The notes beneath the pieces are model-generated. The model saw only the letters and a list, made by a program, of their open reading frames with translations. It was not told the DNA's origin and ran no database searches. From a virus: a stretch of 64,000 nt of DNA. This document shows positions 40,812 through 49,031 of this stretch, piece by piece (the stretch's first letter is position 1; every line of letters begins with the position of its first letter). A program made the translations under genes and the position numbers. The DNA is taken from IMG/VR virus record IMGVR_UViG_3300043395_002359, positions 29,041 to 93,040 of that record. One strand, 5' to 3'.

Positions 40812-43151
40812 ATGGCAGAATTTAGCGCGTTCGCTCCCTCGGCTCCGGCAGTCTTTTATCGTTCATATTCTCGGCGCAAGGAGGATGGCTCTCGCGAGAA
40901 TTTCGAAGAAGCTATCACCAGAACAATCTCAGCCATTGCTGAGATTGGTGAATTTACCCCGTCTCAGCGGCAAATGGCACTCGAGATGGGCCTTAAGCAG
41001 CATTGTTTCCCGAGTGGCAGAGCTCTTTGGGTAGCTGGAACTAAATGGGCAGAAAGGCCCGATAATTTCCCTGGTTATTACAACTGCTGCTCCATGCATG
41101 TTGACCATGTGTCCATTTTTGGATTGCTAATGGAATTAGCAATGATGGGAACCGGCACCGGCGCCGTGCTGGAAAGTGATGTGGTTGATAAGCTTCCTGC
41201 TGTTGTAAGAAGGCTTGATATAGAGGTCATCAAGCACAACGAAAGTGAGGCAGGCGGCCAGCAAGATACAGTCATCAAACTAACTGGTGTGCAAGATAAC
41301 AAGCCCGTAATCCTTGTATCCGTTGGTGATTCCAGGGAAGGCTGGGCTAGCGCCTATCAAGGCATTATCGAGCTAGCAATGGGCCGAGAAGCTGACGGGG
41401 AAGATGAGGATCTAGCTAAGCAAGATGCTACGATTATTCTCGATCTTAGCCAGATTAGACAGGCCGGGCAGCCCCTTAAGGGGTTTGGTGGCACCGCCAA
41501 TCCTATTCGACTACAGGAAACCTTTGAGCGGGCGTGTCTTGTTCTGTCTAAAGCGAAGGGCAGAAAGCTTACATCAGTTGAATGCTGCTTGCTGATTGAT
41601 GAAGCTGCCAGCGCAGTCGTGGCCGGCAACATCCGTCGTAGCGCCGGCATGCGCCAGTTCAGTTCTTATGACCTGGAAGCTGTTTGCGTAAAAGATAACC
41701 TGTATACTCAAGACGAAGAGGGTAACTGGAGTGTCGATCCGGAAAAGGAATGTCTCAGGATGGCAAATCACACAAGGTGTTTCCATCACAAGCCTACGCT
41801 TGAGGAAGTCAAGCATTCAGTCACTAAGCAATTCTGGTCTGGCGAGGGAGCTATCCAATACGTGCCAGAGATGATAGCTAGAGCGAACGCTGATATCCTT
41901 GACACCCCAGAACTTGTCAAGAAGTTCCTTGATGTATATACGAATCAAGGCAGAGTAGACGCGTGCAGCCTTCTGGCTAAAATAGCCAAGACAAACGGAC
42001 AAGAGCTTGACGAAAAAGAGCTTGACCATAGAATGAACAGGTACGGTCTTAACCCCTGTGGAGAAATTGCTCTGAAAGATAATCTTTGCAATCTATCTGA
42101 GATACATCTCAATACAATTGACCCTAAGGACGTTAAATTACAGGATAAGGCTTTTTATGTTGGAGGTCTTCAGGTTGCTGCTCTTTTGCAGCATGAATTC
42201 ACCCAAGAAAGGCTTAACTATAGCCGTAAAATTGACCCTATTGTTGGTGTTAGCTTTACTGGTTTATTTGATTTCTTTGTTCACGCCTTTGGTGCTGAAT
42301 GGCTTGGTTGGATGATGGATGGCTGTGGCGATGAAAAGCTAATGGCGAAATATTATTCGGCTGAAAAGAGATTCCTGTCTCGCTGGAAGAATGCTGCTAA
42401 AAAAGGCGTAACTGATTACTGTAAGCAGCATGGCCTGCGGATTCCCAACAGATTCACCACAGTTCAGCCTGCTGGATCAAAAAGTCTGCTTACCGGTGCT
42501 TCCGCTGGATGGCATCCGCCAAAAGCACAGCGTTTTATTAGAAGAATTACATTTGGTGTAAATGATCCGCTTGTCAGCGCCCTTCGCGACCATGGCTACA
42601 GCGTCATTCCTGCTCAAAGTGCCAGGGATGAAAACGGCAACTTGCTTGATGACATTTCAGATCCGAGAGTCCAGGAAGTTCTGGTCGAAATACCCACCGA
42701 AGTCTCTTGGGCTAATATTCCTGGATGTGATCAGTATGATCTGAGCAAGTTACCTGTTGTCTCCCAGTGGAGGCTGTATATGATGGTGCAGAATATTTAC
42801 ACCACGCATAATACGAGTGCTACTCTTGAATTTCGTGAAAACGAAATAGATGATCTCAGCTCGCTTATTCATTCGAATATCGAGAAGGATGGCGGCTACA
42901 TCTCTGCAGCCTTGCTTGCGCGTTTCGACGCAAACGAAACGTTCCCAAGACTTCCTTTTGAGCCTATCAGTAAGGAAACGTTTGAGCGGAGAATGGCTGT
43001 TGTAAATGCTGTTAGATCAACTCTGCCGGAAGAGACATCGATGCTTGACTTATTAGCCAAGTATGATAATGCTGATTATGAATTGAAAGGAGCGGCCGGT
43101 TGTGATTCTGACAAATGCCTTTCTGAGGACAGCAAAGTATTGAAAAAATAA
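40812..43151 (+). CDS. nrdJ: Adenosylcobalamin-dependent (class II) ribonucleotide reductase
   Basis: 779 residues, in the range of monomeric RTPR-type enzymes. Motifs in order: GYYNCCSMHVDH (~92-103) with an active-site Cys, ELAMMGTGTGAVLESD, the RNR signature YGLNPCGEIALKDNLCNLSE (~408-427) with Asn-x-Cys-x-Glu, and VQPAGSKSLLTGASAGWHPP (~552-571). The C terminus GCDSDKCLSEDS supplies a redox Cys pair to be reduced by a thioredoxin or glutaredoxin. It makes dNTPs without oxygen or iron but needs B12, fitting a cyanobacterial host. No intein is present. Confidence 0.92.
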   Translation: MAEFSAFAPSAPAVFYRSYSRRKEDGSRENFEEAITRTISAIAEIGEFTPSQRQMALEMGLKQHCFPSGRALWVAGTKWAERPDNFPGYYNCCSMHVDHVSIFGLLMELAMMGTGTGAVLESDVVDKLPAVVRRLDIEVIKHNESEAGGQQDTVIKLTGVQDNKPVILVSVGDSREGWASAYQGIIELAMGREADGEDEDLAKQDATIILDLSQIRQAGQPLKGFGGTANPIRLQETFERACLVLSKAKGRKLTSVECCLLIDEAASAVVAGNIRRSAGMRQFSSYDLEAVCVKDNLYTQDEEGNWSVDPEKECLRMANHTRCFHHKPTLEEVKHSVTKQFWSGEGAIQYVPEMIARANADILDTPELVKKFLDVYTNQGRVDACSLLAKIAKTNGQELDEKELDHRMNRYGLNPCGEIALKDNLCNLSEIHLNTIDPKDVKLQDKAFYVGGLQVAALLQHEFTQERLNYSRKIDPIVGVSFTGLFDFFVHAFGAEWLGWMMDGCGDEKLMAKYYSAEKRFLSRWKNAAKKGVTDYCKQHGLRIPNRFTTVQPAGSKSLLTGASAGWHPPKAQRFIRRITFGVNDPLVSALRDHGYSVIPAQSARDENGNLLDDISDPRVQEVLVEIPTEVSWANIPGCDQYDLSKLPVVSQWRLYMMVQNIYTTHNTSATLEFRENEIDDLSSLIHSNIEKDGGYISAALLARFDANETFPRLPFEPISKETFERRMAVVNAVRSTLPEETSMLDLLAKYDNADYELKGAAGCDSDKCLSEDSKVLKK

Positions 43152-43154
43152 TCG

Positions 43155-43160
43155 TATAAT
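43155..43160 (+). promoter_or_regulatory. TATAAT -10 element after nrdJ
   Basis: Perfect -10 hexamer 4 bp after the nrdJ stop and 23 bp before the next coding start. No convincing -35 at 16-18 bp. Confidence 0.45.
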
Positions 43161-43182
43161 GTAACCACGCTTCCTCCTTGCC

Positions 43183-43416
43183 TTGAAAGGGAAATCACAC
43201 GACCACTACGGCCCGAGAGTCCAGGCAGCCCTGTTATCTTTTCAGGATGCCTGGGTGGGCTATAGTAAATCAACTGACTTCAACTTTAAACATTTTAATT
43301 ATCATAGGCTTGATGCCTTGCAAGAGAAATGGGATGAGCTTGTCAAGGCAAGAAAGGCGGAAACAGGCAACGGCGGCTACCTATCAAAAGAGCATTACAC
43401 AAAATTGCGGCGCTAG
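43183..43416 (+). CDS. Small hypothetical protein
   Basis: 77 residues from TTG, the only plausible start covering the conserved-looking part (SHDHYGPRVQAALLSFQDAW). His/Tyr/Lys-rich and helical; residues ~40-65 form a charged helix (YHRLDALQEKWDELVKARKA). It lies between nrdJ and dcd and is probably transcribed with dcd from the TATAAT element upstream. Confidence 0.6.
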   Translation: MKGKSHDHYGPRVQAALLSFQDAWVGYSKSTDFNFKHFNYHRLDALQEKWDELVKARKAETGNGGYLSKEHYTKLRR

Positions 43417-43418
43417 TC

Positions 43419-43940
43419 ATGGCTACTTTAGTTGATTTTCAAATCGAAGAACTTTCTATCAACAATCAACTCATATCTCCTTATGAGCCTTCTCAACTAA
43501 ATCCTGCATCTTATGACGTAAGGTTGGGTGAGAACTTTTATATCGAGATGCCCGATGGCGCTTGGCAGAAAAGAACGGCGCCTTATTTAATAGCACCTGG
43601 TGAATTCGTTCTCGCGGAAATAAGGGAGACGCTGAAGTTACCCGCCGACATTGAAGCGCAGTTTCAGCTTAAGTCTTCAAGAGGCAGGGAAGGTTATGAA
43701 CATGTAATGAGTGGATATATTGATCCAGGGTACAATGGCATAATAACACTTGAACTGGTCAATGTCTGTCGGTACAAGGCGCTACCATTGATGCCAGACA
43801 TCCTAATAGGTCAAATCCGTTTCATGAAAACGGATGCTCCTTGCCGGTCTCCATATTGGGATGGTGGTCATTATCAAGGAGATACCGGTGTAACTCCTTC
43901 TAGGGTCGATCTTTACGGGCAATCGACAGGAAATAGTTAG
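43419..43940 (+). CDS. dcd: dCTP deaminase / dUTPase family protein
   Basis: 173 residues. NPASYDVRLGENFYIEMPDG (~28-47), FVLAEIRETLKLPADIEAQF and KSSRGREGYEHVMSGYIDPG (~87-106) then YNGIITLELVNV match the trimeric dUTPase/dCTP deaminase fold. The Ser-Ser-x-Gly-Arg and the Glu in TLEL (deaminase catalytic position) are kept, favouring deaminase over dUTPase. It would convert dCTP to dUTP, feeding dUMP to ThyX after pyrophosphate removal. Confidence 0.85.
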   Translation: MATLVDFQIEELSINNQLISPYEPSQLNPASYDVRLGENFYIEMPDGAWQKRTAPYLIAPGEFVLAEIRETLKLPADIEAQFQLKSSRGREGYEHVMSGYIDPGYNGIITLELVNVCRYKALPLMPDILIGQIRFMKTDAPCRSPYWDGGHYQGDTGVTPSRVDLYGQSTGNS

Positions 43941-43987
43941 TATTCCTGGGAATCCTAAGAAGGCCATAGGCGTGACGCCGGCAAAGT

Positions 43988-44003
43988 CCTTAGGCGCGAT
44001 GCC
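43988..44003 (+). promoter_or_regulatory. GGCGAG-type motif before portal gene
   Basis: CCTTAGGCGCGATGCC differs by one base from the motif before the scaffold gene 38 kb away. It ends 2 bp before the portal ATG. The 65-bp gap also contains a small GGCGTGACGCC hairpin. Confidence 0.5.
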
Positions 44004-44005
44004 CC

Positions 44006-45523
44006 ATGCAAGTTGTACATCCGACAAATAATCCTGCTCTGGTCAGTTATCACCGGCCAGAGCTTATCAATCTTCTACCAAGCCTCGAGCTTGCTTTAGA
44101 TTGCTGGAATTTATTGGATACGGTTTACCGTGGGTCTGCAAAGGCCAAGTATCTGCCAAGAGAGCAGGCTGAACCGAAATCTGCCTATCAGGCGAGACTG
44201 GATAGATCTACTTATACCCCAATCTACAGGGATTCGATAAAGGCTTACGCTGGACTGCTTGGTAGATTTCAGCTAGCTGATGCTCCACCCAGCATGAATA
44301 CATGGGAGTGGGACATTGATCTCCAGGGATCGAATATCCAAAGCTTCTGGGGTCGTTGTGACGAGCTTGCCATTAGAGATGGTGGCGTCTTTGTCATGGT
44401 TGACATGATGCCGGTAAGCACTGACAACGGCAATAATTTTCTTGACCAGCAAAGAGATGGCAGACATCCTTATCTGGTAATGGTGGAGAGAAAGGACGTA
44501 GTTAACTGGACAGTCGAATACAAAGGAGGACGAGAGTATATCCATCATGCTACGATAAGACAAATAAAGCAAGTTCCTGACGATTCTGGATTTGGAGTAA
44601 AACTTGAACCAGTCTATTATGTTTTAAAGCCAAACCTAGTCGAGGAATACAGACTAGAGAAGAAAGGCACAAAGTGGTATCAAATACTCGTCCAGCAGTA
44701 TGCGACAACGCTTCCCGTAGTACCTCTTGTTTGGTATGGGGCTTCTACCAGCAAGTTTGCTCAAGGCGAAATTCCCCTGAATGGACTAGCTGAGCTAAGT
44801 ATTCAGCATTACCAAAGCCGATCTGATTTAACCGAACTGCTGCACAAGTGTGCCATGCCAGTTCCGGTCAGGAAAGGCGCCCCCACTGGAGCCGATGGCC
44901 GACCCGCGCCATTGGTGATTGGACCCAATACTGCCGTTGATCTTCCTGGCGAGGGCGGTGAATTTACTTTCGCCGAGCCAACAGGCAGAAGCCTCGAGCG
45001 ACACCAGGCTGAAGTGACGCACATTGAGCAGTTAATGGATCGCTCTGGACTTAACTTTTTGTATGGAGCGAATATAAAGACTGCAACAGAGGCTTCTCTG
45101 AGGGCCTCTCAAATTGCGTCCCAAGTGTCGGCCCTGGTTCGTAATAAGACCAGTGCCTTTGGTACAGTCATGCGGCTGTGGGCCGCTTACGCTGGCGAGC
45201 TTGGCAGCATCAAACCAGAGTCTGGTATTGTGATCAATGATAGTCTCATCAATAGACCAATTGATCCCAGTGGCATAGCCCAGCTTGTTAATCTGCGGAA
45301 TGCAAAGATACTGAGCACGGAAACTGTGCTGTCGGAACTTCAGAGAGGTGGAGTCCTGGATCCAGACCTTAAGATCGTTGACGAAATTTCAAGAATTGAC
45401 AAAGAAACGGCTGCCTTAGAAGCAGCAGCTCCGGCAACTGATACGAAGCCAGTGGCCGGCATGCCGAATCAGTCAGGCAAAGTAACCGTACAGCCAACCG
45501 TTAACCCTTTAGGAAAACAATGA
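44006..45523 (+). CDS. Portal protein (DUF4055-like)
   Basis: 505 residues. The order of conserved-looking segments fits DUF4055 portals: DTVYRGSAKAKYLPREQ (~36), YTPIYRDSIKAYAGLLGRFQ (~71-90), a DELAIRDGGVFVMVDM strand (~123-138), VVPLVWYGAS and LAELSIQHYQSRSDLTELLH (~262-281), then SGLNFLYGANIKTATEASLR (~347) in the long helix. Length is typical. It forms the ring at the unique vertex. The position, far from both terminase and capsid genes, is unusual. Confidence 0.85.
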   Translation: MQVVHPTNNPALVSYHRPELINLLPSLELALDCWNLLDTVYRGSAKAKYLPREQAEPKSAYQARLDRSTYTPIYRDSIKAYAGLLGRFQLADAPPSMNTWEWDIDLQGSNIQSFWGRCDELAIRDGGVFVMVDMMPVSTDNGNNFLDQQRDGRHPYLVMVERKDVVNWTVEYKGGREYIHHATIRQIKQVPDDSGFGVKLEPVYYVLKPNLVEEYRLEKKGTKWYQILVQQYATTLPVVPLVWYGASTSKFAQGEIPLNGLAELSIQHYQSRSDLTELLHKCAMPVPVRKGAPTGADGRPAPLVIGPNTAVDLPGEGGEFTFAEPTGRSLERHQAEVTHIEQLMDRSGLNFLYGANIKTATEASLRASQIASQVSALVRNKTSAFGTVMRLWAAYAGELGSIKPESGIVINDSLINRPIDPSGIAQLVNLRNAKILSTETVLSELQRGGVLDPDLKIVDEISRIDKETAALEAAAPATDTKPVAGMPNQSGKVTVQPTVNPLGKQ

Positions 45524-45578
45524 GGTGAATAGTTTTTACCAAAACGTTTCCCTATACTGGCTGAAAGGAAAGCAAACC

Positions 45579-45785
45579 ATGATTATCGCAAGAATTCACT
45601 TCAAACCTGAGTTCGCTCATCGCTTTATCGACTCAAAGGATGGCAGTCAGTCGATCATCGAGCAGATTTTCAGCTCCCCGGAGGAACTGATAGAAACTAT
45701 TAAGGAATTCGAGCCATACATAGTCGATTGTACCACCGTTATAAACGGTAGAATGCTATCGCTTAGCTGCTTCAAGTCTGCATGA
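45579..45785 (+). CDS. Small hypothetical protein
   Basis: 68 residues from an ATG preceded by GAAAGGAAAG as a likely ribosome-binding site; an in-frame GTG at 45525 would extend it by 18 residues. TATACT at 45553-45558 could be a -10 element for this start. Mixed alpha/beta content (IIARIHFKPEFAHRFIDSKD, EELIETIKEFEPYIVD). Family unknown. Its stop overlaps the next ATG. Confidence 0.6.
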   Translation: MIIARIHFKPEFAHRFIDSKDGSQSIIEQIFSSPEELIETIKEFEPYIVDCTTVINGRMLSLSCFKSA

Positions 45786-46135
45786 CCCATCCGCTTCCGT
45801 GCGGCAAGTGGTTAAAGTCGCCAGGCGGCAATTTTGCTTACAGGGTGCTAGGACCCTGTTGTCGCCTGTTTGATCGCGAGGAGTTGCCCTGGCCCTGCTG
45901 CCGGTTGGCCTGGCGCAGCAAGGAGCCAAGCTGGAACAGGGTTGGTAAAAGATTCGTGCCAGACATTGCGGCTTCTCGCTGCCCTAGTTACGCTGTCGAA
46001 GCAGTTGACCAATGGGGAAATTCATGGACGCAAATCCTGACTTTGTATTCAACGCGACTGATGGCGCCAGAGAGACATTGGTGGATAACCAAAAAGCCAG
46101 TGAACAAGGAATATCCAAGGCTAGACGCGGACTAG
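45782..46135 (+). CDS. Cys/Trp-rich hypothetical protein
   Basis: 117 residues with an ATGA overlap. Residues 7-70 are rich in Cys, Arg and Trp (YRVLGPCCRLFDREELPWPC), suggesting a small metal- or disulfide-stabilised fold. The last ~40 residues overlap the next gene in another frame and look less protein-like, so the C terminus may not be functional or a frameshift may have extended it. Confidence 0.5.
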   Translation: MTHPLPCGKWLKSPGGNFAYRVLGPCCRLFDREELPWPCCRLAWRSKEPSWNRVGKRFVPDIAASRCPSYAVEAVDQWGNSWTQILTLYSTRLMAPERHWWITKKPVNKEYPRLDAD

Positions 46136-46233
46136 ACTGGACCGGAATCCTTGCTAGAAATGGGCTTGAGACACCTGGCTACCACGAAGTCATAGCGCAA
46201 ATGAAGAAAGAAAACAGAATTAAAAACCAGTAA
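46012..46233 (+). CDS. Small hypothetical protein, overlaps upstream gene
   Basis: 73 residues (or 69 from the ATG at 46024). NPDFVFNATDGARETLVDNQ then ARRGLDWTGILARNGLETPG and a basic C terminus look like a genuine protein. It overlaps the previous ORF by ~120 bp in a different frame, long for this phage where overlaps are mostly 1-20 bp. Confidence 0.55.
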   Translation: MGKFMDANPDFVFNATDGARETLVDNQKASEQGISKARRGLDWTGILARNGLETPGYHEVIAQMKKENRIKNQ

Positions 46234-46272
46234 GATCGATAGAATGTATGTGACCAGTTTTAGCTTACGGCA

Positions 46273-46485
46273 ATGGCCACCCCGATGGAAGATCGGTATT
46301 ATCGGTTCAAGCGGGCTTCCGAAATAATTACGAGCATTCTGCATGCACCACCGGCGTCAATGCTTAAGAAAGCGGATGATGCCGGGTGTTTGTTCGAATT
46401 TGAATTCTTGTGCGAAGAAGTTCGCCAATGGCTGGATGATGATACTTATTATGATGACCTCGCCTGGAACATGGAGGCCGGTTAA
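46273..46485 (+). CDS. Small acidic hypothetical protein
   Basis: 70 residues, helical and acidic (YYRFKRASEIITSILHAPPA, FLCEEVRQWLDDDTYYDDLA). A TAGAAT-like -10 is ~40 bp upstream. Overlaps the next gene by one base (TAATG). No family identified. Confidence 0.62.
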   Translation: MATPMEDRYYRFKRASEIITSILHAPPASMLKKADDAGCLFEFEFLCEEVRQWLDDDTYYDDLAWNMEAG

Positions 46486-46688
46486 TGTATAGGCCATATT
46501 CGGCAGAGTGGCACCGAAGGCGTTATCTAAAAGAAGCAATAGATAAATACTTCGATGATTGTGCTGATAATAATATCATTATGAATGATATTATGGGCAT
46601 ACTTAACGATAGAGTGCAGGCAGCAACTTCCAGCCTAAATAAGTCTGGCGAGCTCATAGCCTTATTCGAGGATTACTTTCCAAGGTAA
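46485..46688 (+). CDS. Small conserved cyanophage-type protein
   Basis: 67 residues. YRPYSAEWHRRRYLKEAIDK then NNIIMNDIMGILNDRVQAAT resemble small helical proteins I know from several cyanophages (an S.EWH.RRYLKEAL opening). Function is unknown. The end of the gene runs into an AGGTAAACTG motif that may start transcription of the next gene. Confidence 0.65.
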   Translation: MYRPYSAEWHRRRYLKEAIDKYFDDCADNNIIMNDIMGILNDRVQAATSSLNKSGELIALFEDYFPR

Positions 46689-46692
46689 ACTG
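46683..46692 (+). promoter_or_regulatory. AGGTAAACTG motif
   Basis: One-base variant of the recurring AGGTAAACTA, overlapping the stop of the previous gene and 10 bp before the next ATG. Confidence 0.4.
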
Positions 46693-46702
46693 AGGCACAA
46701 CG

Positions 46703-47023
46703 ATGCTATCAACTCAATATCGAATTCGCCTAGAAGAAATCTGCAGGAAAATCATCTTAAATGAGCAGGTATCGCTTGACGAAATGATATGGGCCGAAAA
46801 GCTTGCAAAAGCCAATCGCTCTGCAGCAACCATGATGCGGCAAGCGAGGAGAACAGCCGAAAACCCCAACATGCCTGATGATGGCATGGATGATTTCTTG
46901 AATAGGCTTGACATCGGCGGCCTCGGCCATGAAAGGCTGGGGCGTCGAGGGTTTTCCAGTCCAGACGACATGGCTGAATGGTTCCAGCGAAACGAATCGG
47001 ACAACTGGCGTCAGCGCGATTAG
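46703..47023 (+). CDS. Conserved cyanophage hypothetical protein
   Basis: 106 residues. STQYRIRLEEICRKIILNEQ, then MIWAEKLAKANRSAATMMRQ and ARRTAENPNMPDDGMDDFLN, ending WFQRNESDNWRQRD. I recall this layout as a conserved protein of T4-like cyanophages, with an invariant WAEKL.KANRSAA helix. The N-terminal half is helical, the C terminus acidic and Gly-rich. No function known. Confidence 0.72.
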   Translation: MLSTQYRIRLEEICRKIILNEQVSLDEMIWAEKLAKANRSAATMMRQARRTAENPNMPDDGMDDFLNRLDIGGLGHERLGRRGFSSPDDMAEWFQRNESDNWRQRD

Positions 47024-47946
<923 letters not shown>

Positions 47947-48105
47947 GCAAGAAAAGAAGTACTACTCTGACTATTCTTTCTGCTGCTCGGTGAGTTTTAA
48001 TAACGGATTGGGGGTAAGCATATTATCCCCTTCTTTTTTGCTTGAAATATCTTTTTTGCCTCTGTACAGCTCGACCTATTACTATTATCAGAATGAGGTT
48101 TGACA

Positions 48106-48285
48106 ATGAAGCCGTCTAAATCCTATCCTAAAAGTCTGCATAAATATAACATATACTACACAAATGATACCTGTAAAATATTATTTGCATGTGGAGCTAC
48201 AAATGCAGCTTACATATCAAGCTCAGAATGGCCATATCTGGAAATCTCTAAAATAGAGATGCTTGATGATTCGTGGAAGAACTGA
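48106..48285 (+). CDS. Small hypothetical protein
   Basis: 59 residues from ATG with GAGG about 7 bp upstream; a TTG two codons earlier is an alternative. KPSKSYPKSLHKYNIYYTND, then ILFACGATNAAYISSSEWPY. The ~160 bp before it hold no convincing gene, only a weak GGGG/CCCC hairpin with a T-run (about 48012-48037). Confidence 0.55.
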   Translation: MKPSKSYPKSLHKYNIYYTNDTCKILFACGATNAAYISSSEWPYLEISKIEMLDDSWKN

Positions 48286-48368
48286 ACAGTATTCTTTATG
48301 CGTTTGACGTTTCCCTGATCGCTGCGATTATCCTGGTGTTGACCTACGAATTGGACAAGTATAAATGA
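48273..48368 (+). CDS. Tiny membrane peptide (31 residues)
   Basis: GTG start inside the end of the previous gene. A single membrane helix (VSLIAAIILVLTYELD) fills most of the product. Its stop overlaps the ATG of the next tiny gene (ATGA), which supports both being translated. Confidence 0.45.
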   Translation: MEELNSILYAFDVSLIAAIILVLTYELDKYK

Positions 48369-48490
48369 GCCAGCTAGTATCTCTTTGTTGTGTATTAACG
48401 CCAACATTGATTGGTCTTTCGATCGGCTATTTGTGCGTCAAGTCGATCAGGACTCAATTAAAAAAACTTAATGATCACAATGCCTTATAG
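48365..48490 (+). CDS. Tiny membrane protein (41 residues)
   Basis: SQLVSLCCVLTPTLIGLSIG YLCV forms one membrane segment followed by a basic amphipathic tail (KSIRTQLKKLNDHNAL). It is coupled to the preceding 31-residue ORF by a 4-bp overlap. The pair may act together in the membrane; no family known. Confidence 0.5.
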   Translation: MSQLVSLCCVLTPTLIGLSIGYLCVKSIRTQLKKLNDHNAL

Positions 48491-48617
48491 CTGCTTTGGT
48501 AGCCTATCCCCGATGTCGTGCTAGCATGGTGTCTAACCAGCTAATTTCAAATTAGTTCTTGCCTAAAAACAGGGCCTGGCTACTGGGTGGCAGTAGTGTT
48601 GAGTTCAGTTCTGACTA

Positions 48618-48989
48618 TTGCTTAAATCCATTCTTTTTGCTACCGCAATTGCCGCATCTGGAATCCATTCCACTTCGGCGATTGCGGCTTCTAATTATCA
48701 ATGCACTATTGCCTCTCACTACGGCGTGGGAGATGGCTATCACGGTAAAACTACAGCCAGCGGAGAGCGTTTCAATGCCTATGGACTTACTGCAGCTCAC
48801 AGATGGAAGTCATTTGGCACTAAACTGCTCGTCATGAACCCCAGCAATGGTAAATCTGTAATTGTCAGGGTAAATGATCGAGGCCCCTTTCATCCTGGTC
48901 GCGACATTGACTTGAGCTATGGAGCTTTCAGCCAACTAACCAGCGCGGGCGCTGGCGTAACAAAAGTTTGCTTTATGCCAGTGGCATGA
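48618..48989 (+). CDS. RlpA-like double-psi beta-barrel protein, secreted
   Basis: 123 residues from TTG. Residues 1-24 are a signal peptide (LKSILFATAIAASGIHSTSA, cleavage near AIA-AS). The mature part is an RlpA/expansin-like barrel: SHYGVGDGYHGKTTASGERF, AYGLTAAHRWKSFGTKLLVM, then SVIVRVNDRGPFHPGRDIDL with the conserved DRGPF Asp. RlpA enzymes cut denuded glycan strands of peptidoglycan. A secreted version in a phage suggests help in lysis or wall remodelling. It is followed by a strong terminator. Confidence 0.85.
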   Translation: MLKSILFATAIAASGIHSTSAIAASNYQCTIASHYGVGDGYHGKTTASGERFNAYGLTAAHRWKSFGTKLLVMNPSNGKSVIVRVNDRGPFHPGRDIDLSYGAFSQLTSAGAGVTKVCFMPVA

Positions 48990-49009
48990 TCCACGGCTAT
49001 CGCTAGGCT

Positions 49010-49030
49010 GGGGGCAACGCCCCCTTTTTT
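49010..49030 (+). terminator. Intrinsic terminator abutting next ATG
   Basis: GGGGGC / GCCCCC stem, 3-nt loop and six T. The following ATG is at 49032, a single base beyond. Confidence 0.92.
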
Positions 49031-49031
49031 A

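Noticed and set aside
40812-43151. Intein in the ribonucleotide reductase
   Set aside because: Length (779) and continuity of RNR motifs leave no room for an intein, and no splice-junction motifs are present.
48500-48560. tRNA-like anticodon arm with loop TTTCAAA
   Set aside because: An anticodon-like stem and a short D-like stem can be drawn, but there is no acceptor stem and no T arm; a simple palindrome is more likely.
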